Of a stretch of DNA of 64,000 nt, positions 10,290 to 19,460 are shown one piece after another; position 1 is the stretch's first letter, and every line of letters starts with the position of its first letter. The position numbers were made by a program, and so were the translations under genes. The notes under the pieces are model-generated. The model was not told where the DNA came from, made no database searches, and saw only the letters and a list, made by a program, of their open reading frames with translations. Origin of the DNA: Acidimicrobiia bacterium (lineage in GTDB: Bacteria; Actinomycetota; Acidimicrobiia; ATN3; PSLF01); the NCBI GenBank assembly GCA_040289475.1, contig PSLF01000002.1:62001-126000 (forward strand), read 5' to 3'.

Positions 10290-11078
10290 ATGGGTGTGAA
10301 GCGCGGAAAGCGGCCACTGATTGCGGGGAACTGGAAAATGAACTTGAACCACCTAGAGGCGATAGAGGTGGTACAGAAACTCTCGTACAACCTTGACCCC
10401 TCTGACTACGAAGAAGTCGAGGTCGTAATCTGCCCACCATTCACCGCACTGAGAAGCGTTCAGACTGTCATCGACGCCGACAAGCTGAAATTCGGCCTCG
10501 GGGCACAGAACTGTCACTGGCAGCAAAAGGGGGCCTTCACCGGTGAAATATCGCCTTCCATGCTGAAAAAGCTGGATGTTTCTTACGTGATCGTTGGGCA
10601 CTCGGAGAGAAGACAGCTATTTGGCGAGGGTGACGAGGAGGTAGCCAAGAAAGCGAGGGCTGTTCGAGACCAGGAGATGACGCCGATCATCTGTGTGGGG
10701 GAAACGCTCGAGCAAAGGGGAAAAGGCCGTACCGAAGAGGTTGTGAGCGCCCAAACGAAAGCGGGCATCTCGAGATTGTCCGCGGACGAGGCATCGTCCG
10801 TTGTTATTGCATACGAGCCTGTCTGGGCCATTGGTACAGGGCGTAATGCCACACCCGACGAGGCCGGTGAGGTAGTTGCGAAGATCAAAGAAGAGGCTGA
10901 AAAAAAATTTGGGTCGGCAGTAAGTGATATAAGGGTTCTTTATGGGGGAAGTGTCAAGGCCTCTAACATAGCGGGCTTTGTATCTCACCCTCTCATAGAT
11001 GGAGCTTTGGTCGGGGGGGCGAGTCTTGATCCGGACGAGTTTGGAAGGATCGTGCGGTATTCGAGACCACCTAGATAA
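10290..11078 (+). CDS. tpiA: Triosephosphate isomerase
   Basis: Interconverts dihydroxyacetone phosphate and glyceraldehyde-3-phosphate. Substrate Lys16 sits in PLIAGNWKMN, catalytic His104 in YVIVGHSERRQLFGE, catalytic Glu176 in VIAYEPVWAIGTG, and the phosphate loop near the end in YGGSVKASN. Length 262 is typical. The ATG is 8 bp after the pgk stop with an AAGAAGAG ribosome site, so it belongs to the gap-pgk-tpiA-secG operon. Confidence 0.98.
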   Translation: MGVKRGKRPLIAGNWKMNLNHLEAIEVVQKLSYNLDPSDYEEVEVVICPPFTALRSVQTVIDADKLKFGLGAQNCHWQQKGAFTGEISPSMLKKLDVSYVIVGHSERRQLFGEGDEEVAKKARAVRDQEMTPIICVGETLEQRGKGRTEEVVSAQTKAGISRLSADEASSVVIAYEPVWAIGTGRNATPDEAGEVVAKIKEEAEKKFGSAVSDIRVLYGGSVKASNIAGFVSHPLIDGALVGGASLDPDEFGRIVRYSRPPR

Positions 11079-11109
11079 TGAGAGTGCATATAGGATCTAG
11101 GTTGCAATC

Positions 11110-11349
11110 ATGAACATATTGAAGATCCTTGTTATATCGGTACATGTTGTTGCCGCCGTATTGTTGATACTGCTCATCTTGTTGCACTCGGGTCGAGGTG
11201 GCGGTCTCTCTGACATGATCGGGGGCTCCTCTTCGAGTTCGCTGGCAGGTTCCACTGTGGTGGAGAGGAATCTTGACCGCATTACGGTGGTCACCGCGGT
11301 GGCGATGTTTTTTACCACCGTCGCTCTAGTTATGTTGATGCGAGCCTAG
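11110..11349 (+). CDS. secG: Protein translocase subunit SecG
   Basis: 79-residue inner-membrane protein with two hydrophobic helices (about 5-27 and 55-77) and the SecG loop GRGGGLSDMIGGSSSSSLAG between them. It assists the SecYE channel in preprotein export. Placement after tpiA is the conserved order in Actinomycetota and Firmicutes. Confidence 0.95.
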   Translation: MNILKILVISVHVVAAVLLILLILLHSGRGGGLSDMIGGSSSSSLAGSTVVERNLDRITVVTAVAMFFTTVALVMLMRA

Positions 11350-11475
11350 CCCCGCACCTGAAAGACCATTCCGCATAGCGGCCAACATCGACGAAGTCGG
11401 ACGATGGGGTCATGGGGTGGATTGCCCACTAAAAGAAAGACCTCGGTGTCCTGAACAAGTCACAGTTTTCTCGCT

Positions 11476-12276
11476 TCAATGCTCCGGTGAGCGAAAAGAT
11501 ACCAACAGATAAGAGCTGAAGTGGCGAGATTGGAGAGCATCGGCTGTTGGTATTTTTCTAAGCAACTTTCCCGTTCTCGTTAGCAAATAGCCGACGATAG
11601 AGCGGCGTTTCCAGTTGTAAAGGTTTGGATCGAACCCGCCCGTATATGTGAAATCGACTGGCACTAGCCCGCCCTTTTTTCCTAGCACGAAAAGTGCTCT
11701 CGGGCTCATAACGGAGGTGTTGTGGTAATTGAGCCACTTGGTGTCGAGGAGCTTCTGGAAGAAACCCGACAGTCCCCTGTAATTCGGGACTCCTATTAGG
11801 ATTAGGCCGCCCGGTTTTGCGAGCCAACGGTGGACTTCGATTATGGCGCTTGGATCTTCGAAGTGCTCTACAAGGCCAAGTGAAAGTACGCAATCAAAAC
11901 TTTGACCGAGATCGCTTTGTTTTTCAGGAAGCTGGAGAGCGTCAGCCTCGTATATGACCGCATCAATCCCCAAAACTTCAAGGTTCCGTCGAGTTATTTC
12001 TCCCGCTCGGGGGGCCGATTCGATGCCAGCGACGGAAAAGCCGAGGCGGTGGAAGAATTCGAGCCATCTCCCGGGCGCACAGCCGATTTCGACAAGGGAT
12101 TTTCCTTGTGGCGACCCGAGATTAGTGAGAAGCCGGCGCTGTATCTCTCCGGCAAGACTGCGCGTAGCTGGGTCTGCGAGGTCGAGGGTGACGGGAAGCG
12201 ACACCGACGACCAGTACTCGTCCCAAAATGTCTCGTCAGTGAGCCGACCTTCGTGAATTGTCATGCAGTACATCAT
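11476..12276 (-). CDS. Class I SAM-dependent methyltransferase
   Basis: Motif I is LVEIGCAPGRWLEFFHRLGF, followed by the acidic strand AVIYEADALQLPE and the post-motif FDCVLSLGLVEHFEDP, the pattern of small-molecule methyltransferases that act on sugars, lipids or quinones. Length 266. The N-terminus carries three candidate ATG codons (MMYCM), of which the first is used here. It stands alone on the minus strand between secG and the tRNA, so the substrate cannot be told. Confidence 0.85.
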   Translation of the reverse strand: MMYCMTIHEGRLTDETFWDEYWSSVSLPVTLDLADPATRSLAGEIQRRLLTNLGSPQGKSLVEIGCAPGRWLEFFHRLGFSVAGIESAPRAGEITRRNLEVLGIDAVIYEADALQLPEKQSDLGQSFDCVLSLGLVEHFEDPSAIIEVHRWLAKPGGLILIGVPNYRGLSGFFQKLLDTKWLNYHNTSVMSPRALFVLGKKGGLVPVDFTYTGGFDPNLYNWKRRSIVGYLLTRTGKLLRKIPTADALQSRHFSSYLLVSFRSPEH

Positions 12277-12496
12277 GATCTATTGAAACTGTTCGGGCTA
12301 TTGAAACGAAAGGAGCCCAAACGGCGGCCGAAACGATCTAAAAGGACCGGTAGAACGAGACCTCTGTCACCAGCGATTTCGCCCGAGAGCAACGGTTGCC
12401 TTGAAAAGCGTTGAGGCATACTGCTGGAATCGGAAATTATTGTTTCCCGGTTTGTATGTATTTGGGATGGTGTTGGTCAGTAATCGCTGTGGCGAT

Positions 12497-12581
12497 GTCG
12501 GAGTGGCGGAATAGGCAGACGCGCTAGGTTGAGGGCCTAGTCCGGGATAACCGGGTGGGGGTTCAAGTCCCCCCTCCGACA
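12497..12581 (+). tRNA. tRNA-Leu (anticodon GAG)
   Basis: 85 nt. The acceptor stem GTCGGAG pairs with CTCCGAC and is followed by discriminator A at 12581. The anticodon stem CTAGG/CCTAG (12524-12528, 12536-12540) encloses loop TTGAGGG with T33 and anticodon GAG at 12531-12533. A long variable arm (CCGGG-ATAA-CCGGG type) marks a class II tRNA, and the T stem is GGGGG/CCCCC around TTCAAGT. CCA is not encoded. Confidence 0.97.
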
Positions 12582-12932
12582 CTACTCCCTCTAGCCGTGT
12601 AGATCCCGCGCTGCTCGAGGGATCCACCTGTGGGGTCGTGGAGGCTCCAGGGGATAAACACGGTGAGTGCCTCAGAGAAAAGTTGAATTTGTTTCGTGAA
12701 GTCGAAACACCAATATTGCTCATTCCATCTGCGTTGACACTTCATGGCTTAGTGTTGGCATGGTGGGCATGAGTGTTGTGACTTCCTAACATCAATAAAC
12801 CGAGGTAAATAAGAAATCCGTGTTTTCGATAAATTAGTTCGCCAATTCAAGCACAGTGTGCTTGCCAGCGACAATTCTGCATAGAAGTCATACCAGTACA
12901 CAATTAGGGAATGTTTTGAATGAGATCATCGA
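12582..12932. other. Intergenic stretch after tRNA-Leu
   Basis: No gene recognised. A small hairpin GATCCC/GGGATC with an 11-nt loop lies about 25 bp behind the tRNA without a T run. The rest turns AT-rich towards the cbiB-like gene. I looked for a cobalamin-riboswitch B12 box before that gene and did not find a convincing one. Confidence 0.5.
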
Positions 12933-13700
12933 TTGCGATTGGAATTTTGGGAGGCTGGGTTGCAGTTGGATGTCGTTCTAAGATCCAGGCCGTATGCGAG
13001 GATTGCGTACGCAACTGTGGTCACGTGGGTGGCACTGGGTGGTAAGTCGCTAGCTGCCGAGGCTAAGCACTTAGCCGATGCAGTAGGCAATCATGATCTT
13101 GCGACAGCGCGTGTGGTGGCCTCGGCTTTAGTAGGACGGGACTCTTCTGATCTGGACGCCTCGGAGTTGTGTCGCGCTGCTGTGGAGTCCGTAGCCGAGA
13201 ATACCGCCGATGCGGTGGTGGGACCTCTACTCTGGGGAGCGATCGCTGGACCCACTGGAGTGGTCATCTACCGAGCAGTCAACACTCTAGATGCCATGGT
13301 GGGTCATCGAAGTTCTCGCTACGAGCGCTTCGGCTGGGCAGCAGCAAACTTTGATGACTTGCTTACCTGGCCAGCTGCCCGGCTGGGAGCGACTCTCTCA
13401 GTGGCTCTTGCAGCTTTTGTGGGCGGAGATGTCTGGCGGGCGTGGCGAACGCTCGCGCGCGATGGGCATCGACACCCTAGTCCTAATGCCGGCTATTTGG
13501 AGGCGGCCTTTGCTGGGGCATTTGGTATCCGGCTAGGAGGACAGAACTGTTACGGAGACAGGGTGGAAAATCGACCGACTCTCGGAGATGGACCTTTACC
13601 TACTGCAGCAACAGTGCGCCAGGCAGCAGCGCTTTCTCGACTCGTAAGTGTGATTGCAACGGTACTTTGCGCTAGTCTCGCTTGGTGGCTCCGCCGCTAG
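12933..13700 (+). CDS. cbiB: Adenosylcobinamide-phosphate synthase (CbiB/CobD), short N-terminus
   Basis: CbiB attaches the aminopropanol arm to adenosylcobyrate in cobalamin synthesis and is a membrane protein. The core is well kept: VGRDSSDLD, RAAVESVAENTADAVVGPLL, YRAVNTLDAMVGHR, FGWAAANFDDLLTWPAARL, HPSPNAGYLEAAFAGAFGIR and LGGQNCYG. The usual family length is about 310-330, but here it is 255. The first 60 or so residues, including the N-terminal membrane helix and the HPV-type motif, have no counterpart upstream in any frame. The start is a TTG. No other cobalamin gene is in the window. Either it is truncated or it is a divergent short form. Confidence 0.8.
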   Translation: MRLEFWEAGLQLDVVLRSRPYARIAYATVVTWVALGGKSLAAEAKHLADAVGNHDLATARVVASALVGRDSSDLDASELCRAAVESVAENTADAVVGPLLWGAIAGPTGVVIYRAVNTLDAMVGHRSSRYERFGWAAANFDDLLTWPAARLGATLSVALAAFVGGDVWRAWRTLARDGHRHPSPNAGYLEAAFAGAFGIRLGGQNCYGDRVENRPTLGDGPLPTAATVRQAAALSRLVSVIATVLCASLAWWLRR

Positions 13701-13730
13701 GGAAATACATCCCCGCTGGGATTTCATTGT

Positions 13731-14507
13731 TCAGGAGCTCAAAATAGCCAGCACTCGGTCGAGTACTACGGAGTTGTTGAGCATCTCAAGATGGTGGATG
13801 CATGGCATCTCGACGTTGGTAGCACCTTCGAGCAAGCTAGACTCAGGGGGGTACACGAGGCCATCACACTTGGACCAAAGAGAGAAATACTTTGTGTCGC
13901 CTGGAGTCTCGTCTCCCGCATTTAGCTGCGACAACACACCAGACCCCGGCACCATTTCTTCGCATGCAATATCGTAGATTGCGCAAGTTTGTGCAAGCTG
14001 AGAACCATGATGAGGGCCTGCGATAGAGATGTATTTTCGAACCAAACCGGTACAGCTTAGAAACTTAAGGCAGTAACGACTCGAAAGCGTTCCCATTGAG
14101 AAAGCGACTACATCAACCTGTGGCGCGCCAGTATCTGAGAGCACTTGATTTATAAACTCCCCCAATTGTGTTGCTATGTCGCGGTTACTAGTCCTCGAAT
14201 AATAATTGAATGCCTGAACTTTCTCTTGGGGATATCCGAAAGAAACAAGACGTTTTACAAGCTCAGAAAAATCTGAGGATTGACCATTCCATCCGTGAAC
14301 CAAAACCACGGGAAGCACGGTGGAAAGAGGTTCCTTATTTACCTCGCCTGCTACCTCTCGCGTCTGTGGGTGCTTGCAGGCTGCAGTCACAGCCAGTAGG
14401 CCACAAGCGAGGACCGTTGCCAATTTCGGACCGCGAAATGATGGAAATTCCAAGTTATAAAGGGTTTTTCGAGAGTTTTGGTTACCCAACAACAGAGTCA
14501 TACACAC
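13731..14507 (-). CDS. Lipase class 2 / alpha-beta hydrolase, probable lipoprotein
   Basis: Residues near 70 read PVVLVHGWNGQSSDFSELV (oxyanion-hole region). The nucleophile elbow is VDVVAFSMGTLSSRYCL, which has Phe where lipases normally have His before the Ser. A late Asp and His are available (CDGLVYPPES, CIHHLEML). The pattern fits lipase family 2 (LipA/EstA), secreted esterases of short triacylglycerols. The N-terminus has a hydrophobic stretch ending LLAVTAAC, a possible lipoprotein cleavage site. It begins 3 bp after the aldehyde dehydrogenase stop, so the two are likely co-transcribed. Confidence 0.8.
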   Translation of the reverse strand: MCMTLLLGNQNSRKTLYNLEFPSFRGPKLATVLACGLLAVTAACKHPQTREVAGEVNKEPLSTVLPVVLVHGWNGQSSDFSELVKRLVSFGYPQEKVQAFNYYSRTSNRDIATQLGEFINQVLSDTGAPQVDVVAFSMGTLSSRYCLKFLSCTGLVRKYISIAGPHHGSQLAQTCAIYDIACEEMVPGSGVLSQLNAGDETPGDTKYFSLWSKCDGLVYPPESSLLEGATNVEMPCIHHLEMLNNSVVLDRVLAILSS

Positions 14508-14510
14508 GTT

Positions 14511-16028
14511 TTACGCGCTGGGGCGCCGTATAACGAGCATTCGTGGCTCGGTCATCTCGTCGATGGCATATCGCACCCCCTCTCTTCCGATCCCAGATGC
14601 CTTTGTTCCTCCATAAGGCATGTGGTCGGCTCGGAACGAGGGGACATCTCCCACCACGACTCCACCGACTCGGAGTACTTCATGAGCCAAGAGCGCTCTT
14701 TCGATAACAGACGTAAAGATACCTGCTTGGAGGCCGTACTCAGAGCGATTGACAGCGTCTAGTGCTTCTTTGAAGGAGTCAAAGCGATTGAGGACGACTA
14801 CCGGTCCGAACACTTCTTTACAGTAAAGCTCCTGATCCTCTGCGACGTCCGCGACTACAGCCGGAGTAACGAACGCGCCATGTCGTTCCCCTCCACACAG
14901 CACCTTGGCGCCGGCGGACACGGCTTTTTCAATCCACGAGCTAACCCTTATGGCATCGGCTTCAGATATGACGGGCCCGACGTCGGTCTTTTCGCTAGCC
15001 GGATCTCCAACTTGCAATCTGCGAACGCGGTCTACTAATGCATCGGAAAATTCTTCGTGTATCTGGGAGGCAACGAACACTCGCTGTACAGATATGCAGC
15101 TCTGTCCTGCCTGATAGTATCCTCCGAAAGCGATCCGTTCGACAGCCCTGTCGAGATCGGCCGTTTCGTCAACGATGCACCCCGCATTGCCACCCAACTC
15201 GAGGAGGACGCGCTTGCGCCCGGCTTTCGATTTGAGGTGCCAGCCCACCTCGGCTGACCCAGTAAACGACAAAAGGGCGAAGCTGTCGTCCGCTACGAGC
15301 TGTTCTGCATCGCGGGATTGGGCGGGAAGGATCGAAAAGCCGCCGCGGGGAAGTTCTGTCTCCGCGAGGATCTTTCCAAGCATTAACGCTGAAACGGGCG
15401 CATAAGAGGCAGGTTTGAGTACAAACGCACAGCCGGCTGCTATGGCAGGCGCCACTTTGTGGGCGACGAGATTTAGAGGAAAGTTGAATGGAGTAATGAA
15501 AACGCAAGGACCTACTGGAAACTGCCGCCAAAGGCCGAAGTAGCCTTCGTAGCGGGGTGTACGTGCCATTTCGACGACCTCTCCCTTGACACGAACCGAC
15601 TCCTCCGCGGCGACGGTGAAAGTTTCAATAGCGCGAGCTACCTCCGTTCGCGCGTCCTTCACGGGCTTTCCTACTTCCTTGACAAGGGCATGTACGAACT
15701 CGTGCGCACGATCCTGGATGCGATCAGCGATGTGAAGTAGGATCTGGCGGCGCTGCCATGGAGAAATGGATGCCATAGCTGTGGCTGCTTGAAAAGCCGC
15801 TCGAGCGGCTTGACGAAGGGCTTCTGGCTCGGCTTTAGGAACCCTGGAGTAGATACCCCCGCTGAACTTGTCCTTTACCTCCAGGTCGTAGTTAGATTCG
15901 TAGGCCTCGCCTGCGAGCCATGCGGGATGCTCTTTTAACGGCTGTTCCGATTCCGTAGGGCCATTCTGCGCTGTCGCAATCCGTTCTCTAAAGACATCCT
16001 GTCCTCGCGAATTGCAAGAACTCGTCAC
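14511..16028 (-). CDS. Aldehyde dehydrogenase family protein
   Basis: 505 residues. Seen: cofactor region FITPFNFPLNLVAHKVAPAI and VLKPASYAPVSALML, the Rossmann turn SFTGSAEVGW, catalytic Glu in LLELGGNAGCIV and catalytic Cys in GYYQAGQSCISVQRVFV. The LELGGNAG form resembles the lactaldehyde / NADP-dependent glyceraldehyde-3-phosphate branch, but the substrate cannot be set from sequence. The GTG start has a strong GGAGG 6 bp ahead. A lipase follows 3 bp downstream on the same strand. Confidence 0.92.
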   Translation of the reverse strand: MTSSCNSRGQDVFRERIATAQNGPTESEQPLKEHPAWLAGEAYESNYDLEVKDKFSGGIYSRVPKAEPEALRQAARAAFQAATAMASISPWQRRQILLHIADRIQDRAHEFVHALVKEVGKPVKDARTEVARAIETFTVAAEESVRVKGEVVEMARTPRYEGYFGLWRQFPVGPCVFITPFNFPLNLVAHKVAPAIAAGCAFVLKPASYAPVSALMLGKILAETELPRGGFSILPAQSRDAEQLVADDSFALLSFTGSAEVGWHLKSKAGRKRVLLELGGNAGCIVDETADLDRAVERIAFGGYYQAGQSCISVQRVFVASQIHEEFSDALVDRVRRLQVGDPASEKTDVGPVISEADAIRVSSWIEKAVSAGAKVLCGGERHGAFVTPAVVADVAEDQELYCKEVFGPVVVLNRFDSFKEALDAVNRSEYGLQAGIFTSVIERALLAHEVLRVGGVVVGDVPSFRADHMPYGGTKASGIGREGVRYAIDEMTEPRMLVIRRPSA

Positions 16029-16382
16029 CTTTGCCCTCCTCTTTAGTGAAGCCCATTTCTTGAAACTCTCACATTTTCATAGATTTTTGTGAAACCTCGG
16101 CCATTGTGTGGCAAATGCCTTTCATGTTTGGGTGCGTCTCGTCGGCAGCTACACCAGTGTTTTGCTCTAGCGGAACGCTGCAGGCTCTGTTGTGCGTTTC
16201 GTCACGAATGCCATTTACGAAGCCAAGTAAACTCGCGGGTAACAAAGCAATTTGCGATGTGAGCAATAGGGGCTGGCGAGGAGCGGCTGGCCCGCTACTA
16301 CTCAATCTAGCTAGCGATTCGATTTGTAGTAGGGATGTACTGAAGCGCCATTGCAAAACTTATCTCGACAGGGGGCGACCAC
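16029..16382. other. Divergent intergenic region, no gene seen
   Basis: Lies between the divergently transcribed aldehyde dehydrogenase and luciferase-like genes and should hold both promoters. I see no RNA gene, long inverted repeat or convincing promoter pair. Short open frames on both strands look like shadows. Confidence 0.4.
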
Positions 16383-17756
16383 ATGAAAATAGGAATCTTT
16401 TATGAACACCAGCTTCCGAGACCGTGGGAAGAACGTAGCGAGTATGAGATACTCCAGGATGCCCTCGAAGAGGCAGAGCTTGCAGACAGTTTGGGTATTG
16501 ACTATTTCTGGGAAGTAGAGCACCACTTTCTGGAGGAGTACTCGCACTCTTCGGCGCCTGAAGTTTTCTTGGCGGCAGTTTCACAGCGTACCAAAGAGAT
16601 CCGGCTGGGCCACGGAATCGTACTAATGCCCCCACCATTCAACCATCCGGCTCGCGTAGCCGAGCGCATTTCAATGTTGGATTTACTCTCTGGGGGCCGT
16701 GTTGAGTTCGGAACTGGCGAGTCCTCTTCAGAAGCCGAGCTAGGCGGGTTTCTCATCGATCCCGCAGAAAAGCGGGAAATGTGGCAAGAGGGTGTGACAG
16801 TCGCGCTACGGTGCATGACCGAGGAGCCTTTTACCGGTTTTTCAGGAAGATACGTGACCATGCCGCCGAGGAATGTCATTCCCAAGCCCCTGCAGAAGCC
16901 GCACCCTCCCGTATGGGTAGCATGCTCTAGGCGAGACACGATAGCGCTGGCGGCCCGAATGGGAATCGGTGCTCTTTCTTTTGCCTTTGTCGACTCGGAC
17001 GAATCAAAACGATGGGTGGATGACTACTACTCGATTTTGGGAACAGAGGGTAAGCCTATAGGCGATGCGGTCAATGCAAACATTGCATGTGTCACGACGT
17101 TTATGTGCTGTGAAAGAGAAGAGGAAGCCTTGGAAAAGGGCCTAGAAGGCGCTAACTTCTTTGGATACTCGCTAGCTCACTACTACATATTCGGCGAGCA
17201 TCGGCCCGGTCGCACGAACGTGTGGGAGGAGTTTTTGAAGAAGCGTGCGCAGGCGGGTTATTCGCCCGAGGCTGTTCGCGCAGCCAAAGATAACACCGAC
17301 CGGCTGGGAGCCAAGATCGTTGAACAAGGAGGAACGTCGGGTCTCAGAGGAGCTGTCGGCACTCCGGAGCAAGTACGGGAATACTTACGCACATATGAAG
17401 CGGTCGGGGTCGATCAGCTGATTTTGGTGAGTCAGGCTGGGAAGAACAAGCACGAAGACATTATGGAGAGTCTCGAATTGTTTGGCCGAAAGGTCTTGCC
17501 TGAGTTCAAGGAGCGGGATGAGAAGCTTCAGGTGGAAAAGGCTAAGCGTTTGGGGCCGATGATCGAGAAAGTCATGTCACGAAAGCGTCCCGATGACCAT
17601 CCTCCGCTCCCATCGGAGGACTACTCGTTCCCGGCTATTCCTCGGGCAATGCTGGAGCGTTCTGGGTCCGATGCCTTTTTCGAGTTTTTAGAAAGGATGG
17701 CCGAGAAGACAGCTACCGGAAGGATTCTAGACGCTTCCGATCTCGGCATTCCCTAA
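16383..17756 (+). CDS. Luciferase-like (LLM-class) flavin-dependent oxidoreductase
   Basis: TIM-barrel monooxygenase of the bacterial luciferase family. N-terminal MKIGIFYEHQLPRPW is followed by EEAELADSLGIDYFWEVEHH, GHGIVLMPPPFNHPARVAER and DLLSGGRVEFGTGESSSEAE, the standard family blocks. At 457 residues it is longer than the usual 330-390, with an extra charged C-terminal region. Members use FMNH2 or reduced F420; which one applies cannot be read here. It stands alone on the plus strand, and its substrate is unknown. Confidence 0.9.
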   Translation: MKIGIFYEHQLPRPWEERSEYEILQDALEEAELADSLGIDYFWEVEHHFLEEYSHSSAPEVFLAAVSQRTKEIRLGHGIVLMPPPFNHPARVAERISMLDLLSGGRVEFGTGESSSEAELGGFLIDPAEKREMWQEGVTVALRCMTEEPFTGFSGRYVTMPPRNVIPKPLQKPHPPVWVACSRRDTIALAARMGIGALSFAFVDSDESKRWVDDYYSILGTEGKPIGDAVNANIACVTTFMCCEREEEALEKGLEGANFFGYSLAHYYIFGEHRPGRTNVWEEFLKKRAQAGYSPEAVRAAKDNTDRLGAKIVEQGGTSGLRGAVGTPEQVREYLRTYEAVGVDQLILVSQAGKNKHEDIMESLELFGRKVLPEFKERDEKLQVEKAKRLGPMIEKVMSRKRPDDHPPLPSEDYSFPAIPRAMLERSGSDAFFEFLERMAEKTATGRILDASDLGIP

Positions 17757-17806
17757 TCGAGCCAACATCCGGGCGATGGCGTGAGCGTGCAGCACCCATA
17801 AAGCGG

Positions 17807-18493
17807 CTAGAGGAGATTTTTACGCAAGAACTCCAGAGTCCGCTGCCATGACAGTTGAGCAGCCTCAGGGTCGTAAGAGTCTTCATTGCTATCGTTGAAG
17901 AAAGCATGGCGGGTTCGGGGGTAGAAGTAAAACTCCACTCGCTTTCCTAGAGCGTCCAATTTCGACTTTAGTGCTAGCGCTGCATCCTCGGAGGCCCACT
18001 GGTCGAATTCGGCGAAGTGACCTAAAACAGGGCAGACGATCTGCGAGTAATCGGGTTCTCCCCGGTAGGGGATGCCGTAGTAGACGACGCACGCGTCTAG
18101 TGGCCGCAGGGTCGCTAAATACAAGGAAAGAGCTCCTCCCATGCAAAAGCCGATCGATCCAATCTTCGGGGGATCGACGGATTCATGACTCCGTAGATAG
18201 TCGTAAGCGGTTTCCATGTCCCGGGAAGCCGATTGAATCTGCAAAGCCATCATTAGCTTAGAAGCCTCGCTCGGCTCTGTGGTTGTCTTGCCACCGTATA
18301 GATCCGGGGCAAGAGTTACGAATCCTTCTCGAGCCAACCTTTGCGCGACATCTTTGATATGCGGAACGAGACCCCACCACTCCTGGATTAATACCACTCC
18401 TGGGCCCCTTCCATCCGGAAGCGCCAAATACCCGCTTCCGGTCCTACCGTCTATCTCATACGAGACGGTTTCGCTGAAGACTATTTCAGCCAT
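17807..18493 (-). CDS. Dienelactone hydrolase family protein
   Basis: Alpha/beta hydrolase with a cysteine nucleophile: IGSIGFCMGGALSLYLAT, oxyanion-hole strand GVVLIQEWWGLVPHIKDVA, acid near HFAEFDQWAS and His in YPRTRHAFFND, together the Cys-Asp-His triad. Dienelactone hydrolases open lactone rings in aromatic breakdown, but many relatives act on other esters. I start it at the ATG at 18493, which has GAAGGAG 6 bp upstream and lies inside the stop region of the DedA gene. A longer reading from 18535 would add 14 unrelated residues. Probably coupled to dedA. Confidence 0.9.
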   Translation of the reverse strand: MAEIVFSETVSYEIDGRTGSGYLALPDGRGPGVVLIQEWWGLVPHIKDVAQRLAREGFVTLAPDLYGGKTTTEPSEASKLMMALQIQSASRDMETAYDYLRSHESVDPPKIGSIGFCMGGALSLYLATLRPLDACVVYYGIPYRGEPDYSQIVCPVLGHFAEFDQWASEDAALALKSKLDALGKRVEFYFYPRTRHAFFNDSNEDSYDPEAAQLSWQRTLEFLRKNLL

Positions 18494-19196
18494 GGTCGGC
18501 TCCTTCGGCCTCACAGTGACCCGACTTAGCCACATCTACGCTGCCTTCTTGAGTATTTGCCGCCTGTCTCGTTGGAACGAGAGAATCCGAGTGTCGACTC
18601 TTGCCGCTTGAAAGCAGGTGGAACAACGTCGGAAGAAGCGAGAGTTTCGCGATTACGACGACGATAGGAAGAAGATACCGATCGATCGAGGGAACAGATT
18701 TCCCTAAGAAGTATCCTGCCGTGGGAACACCGATTGCCCAGAGAAAGCCCCCCACCACGTTGAATACCAAAAAGGTTCTGTAGGGCATCTCGGTGGCACC
18801 TGCCACCATAGGGGCCAATGTGCGGACGACCGGAAGAAAGCGAGCGAGGATTATCGTCTTACGACCGTGGCGCTCGTAAAAGCGAGTAGCTCTCTCGAGG
18901 TGGCGCCGCTTGAAAATTTTCGAGTCGTCTCGTTTGAACAGGGCAGGTCCGGTTCGCCGCCCGATACCGTATCCAACGTTGTCGCCGACTACGGCAGCCA
19001 AGAATCCCAGCACCAGAAGGGTCTCGATTGAAAATGCTTTTTGGGTTGCGGCGAACAGTCCTGCGGTAAAAAGGAGACTGTCACCGGGTAGAAGTATGCC
19101 AATTAGTAACCCGGACTCGGCAAAGATCGCTACGACGACCCCTATGAGTCCGAAAGTGTGAAGTATATAGTGAGGATCCAAAAACTGTTTCACCAC
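18486..19196 (-). CDS. DedA family membrane protein
   Basis: Multi-helix membrane protein with the DedA/SNARE-associated signature: VGDNVGYGIGRRTGPALFKR, then RATRFYERHGRKTIILARFL, PVVRTLAPMVAGATEMPYR and FNVVGGFLWAIGV. Members are thought to act as lipid scramblases or flippases (undecaprenyl phosphate or phospholipid recycling). Length 236 is typical. The GTG start is followed by a second GTG. The 3' end overlaps the dienelactone hydrolase start by 8 bp. Confidence 0.92.
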   Translation of the reverse strand: MVKQFLDPHYILHTFGLIGVVVAIFAESGLLIGILLPGDSLLFTAGLFAATQKAFSIETLLVLGFLAAVVGDNVGYGIGRRTGPALFKRDDSKIFKRRHLERATRFYERHGRKTIILARFLPVVRTLAPMVAGATEMPYRTFLVFNVVGGFLWAIGVPTAGYFLGKSVPSIDRYLLPIVVVIAKLSLLPTLFHLLSSGKSRHSDSLVPTRQAANTQEGSVDVAKSGHCEAEGADHG

Positions 19197-19460
19197 TGGA
19201 AGGTATGAGAGTCTTCTGAGACGTTAGCAAGACATACTACACTGCCGGGTTCACATAGCCGGAAAGAGGAGCGAGCGTTTCTTGTTAGGGGCGGTATTTT
19301 GTCTGCTGGCTGAGCTGATTTCACCGGGCCAGCTTCTAGGGAAAGACAGCTCTTTCAGTGTTTGATGGTGGCGCATATACTTCGCGAGGGTTAGAGATCA
19401 CAGCCTCTCGAGGCACGGCGCTTCAGTAGTAGACATTTGAGTAGTTCGCGGGGGTCGTAG

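Noticed and set aside
12367-12723. Minus-strand open frame across tRNA-Leu
   Set aside because: It runs antisense through a well-formed tRNA and shows no protein-like pattern.
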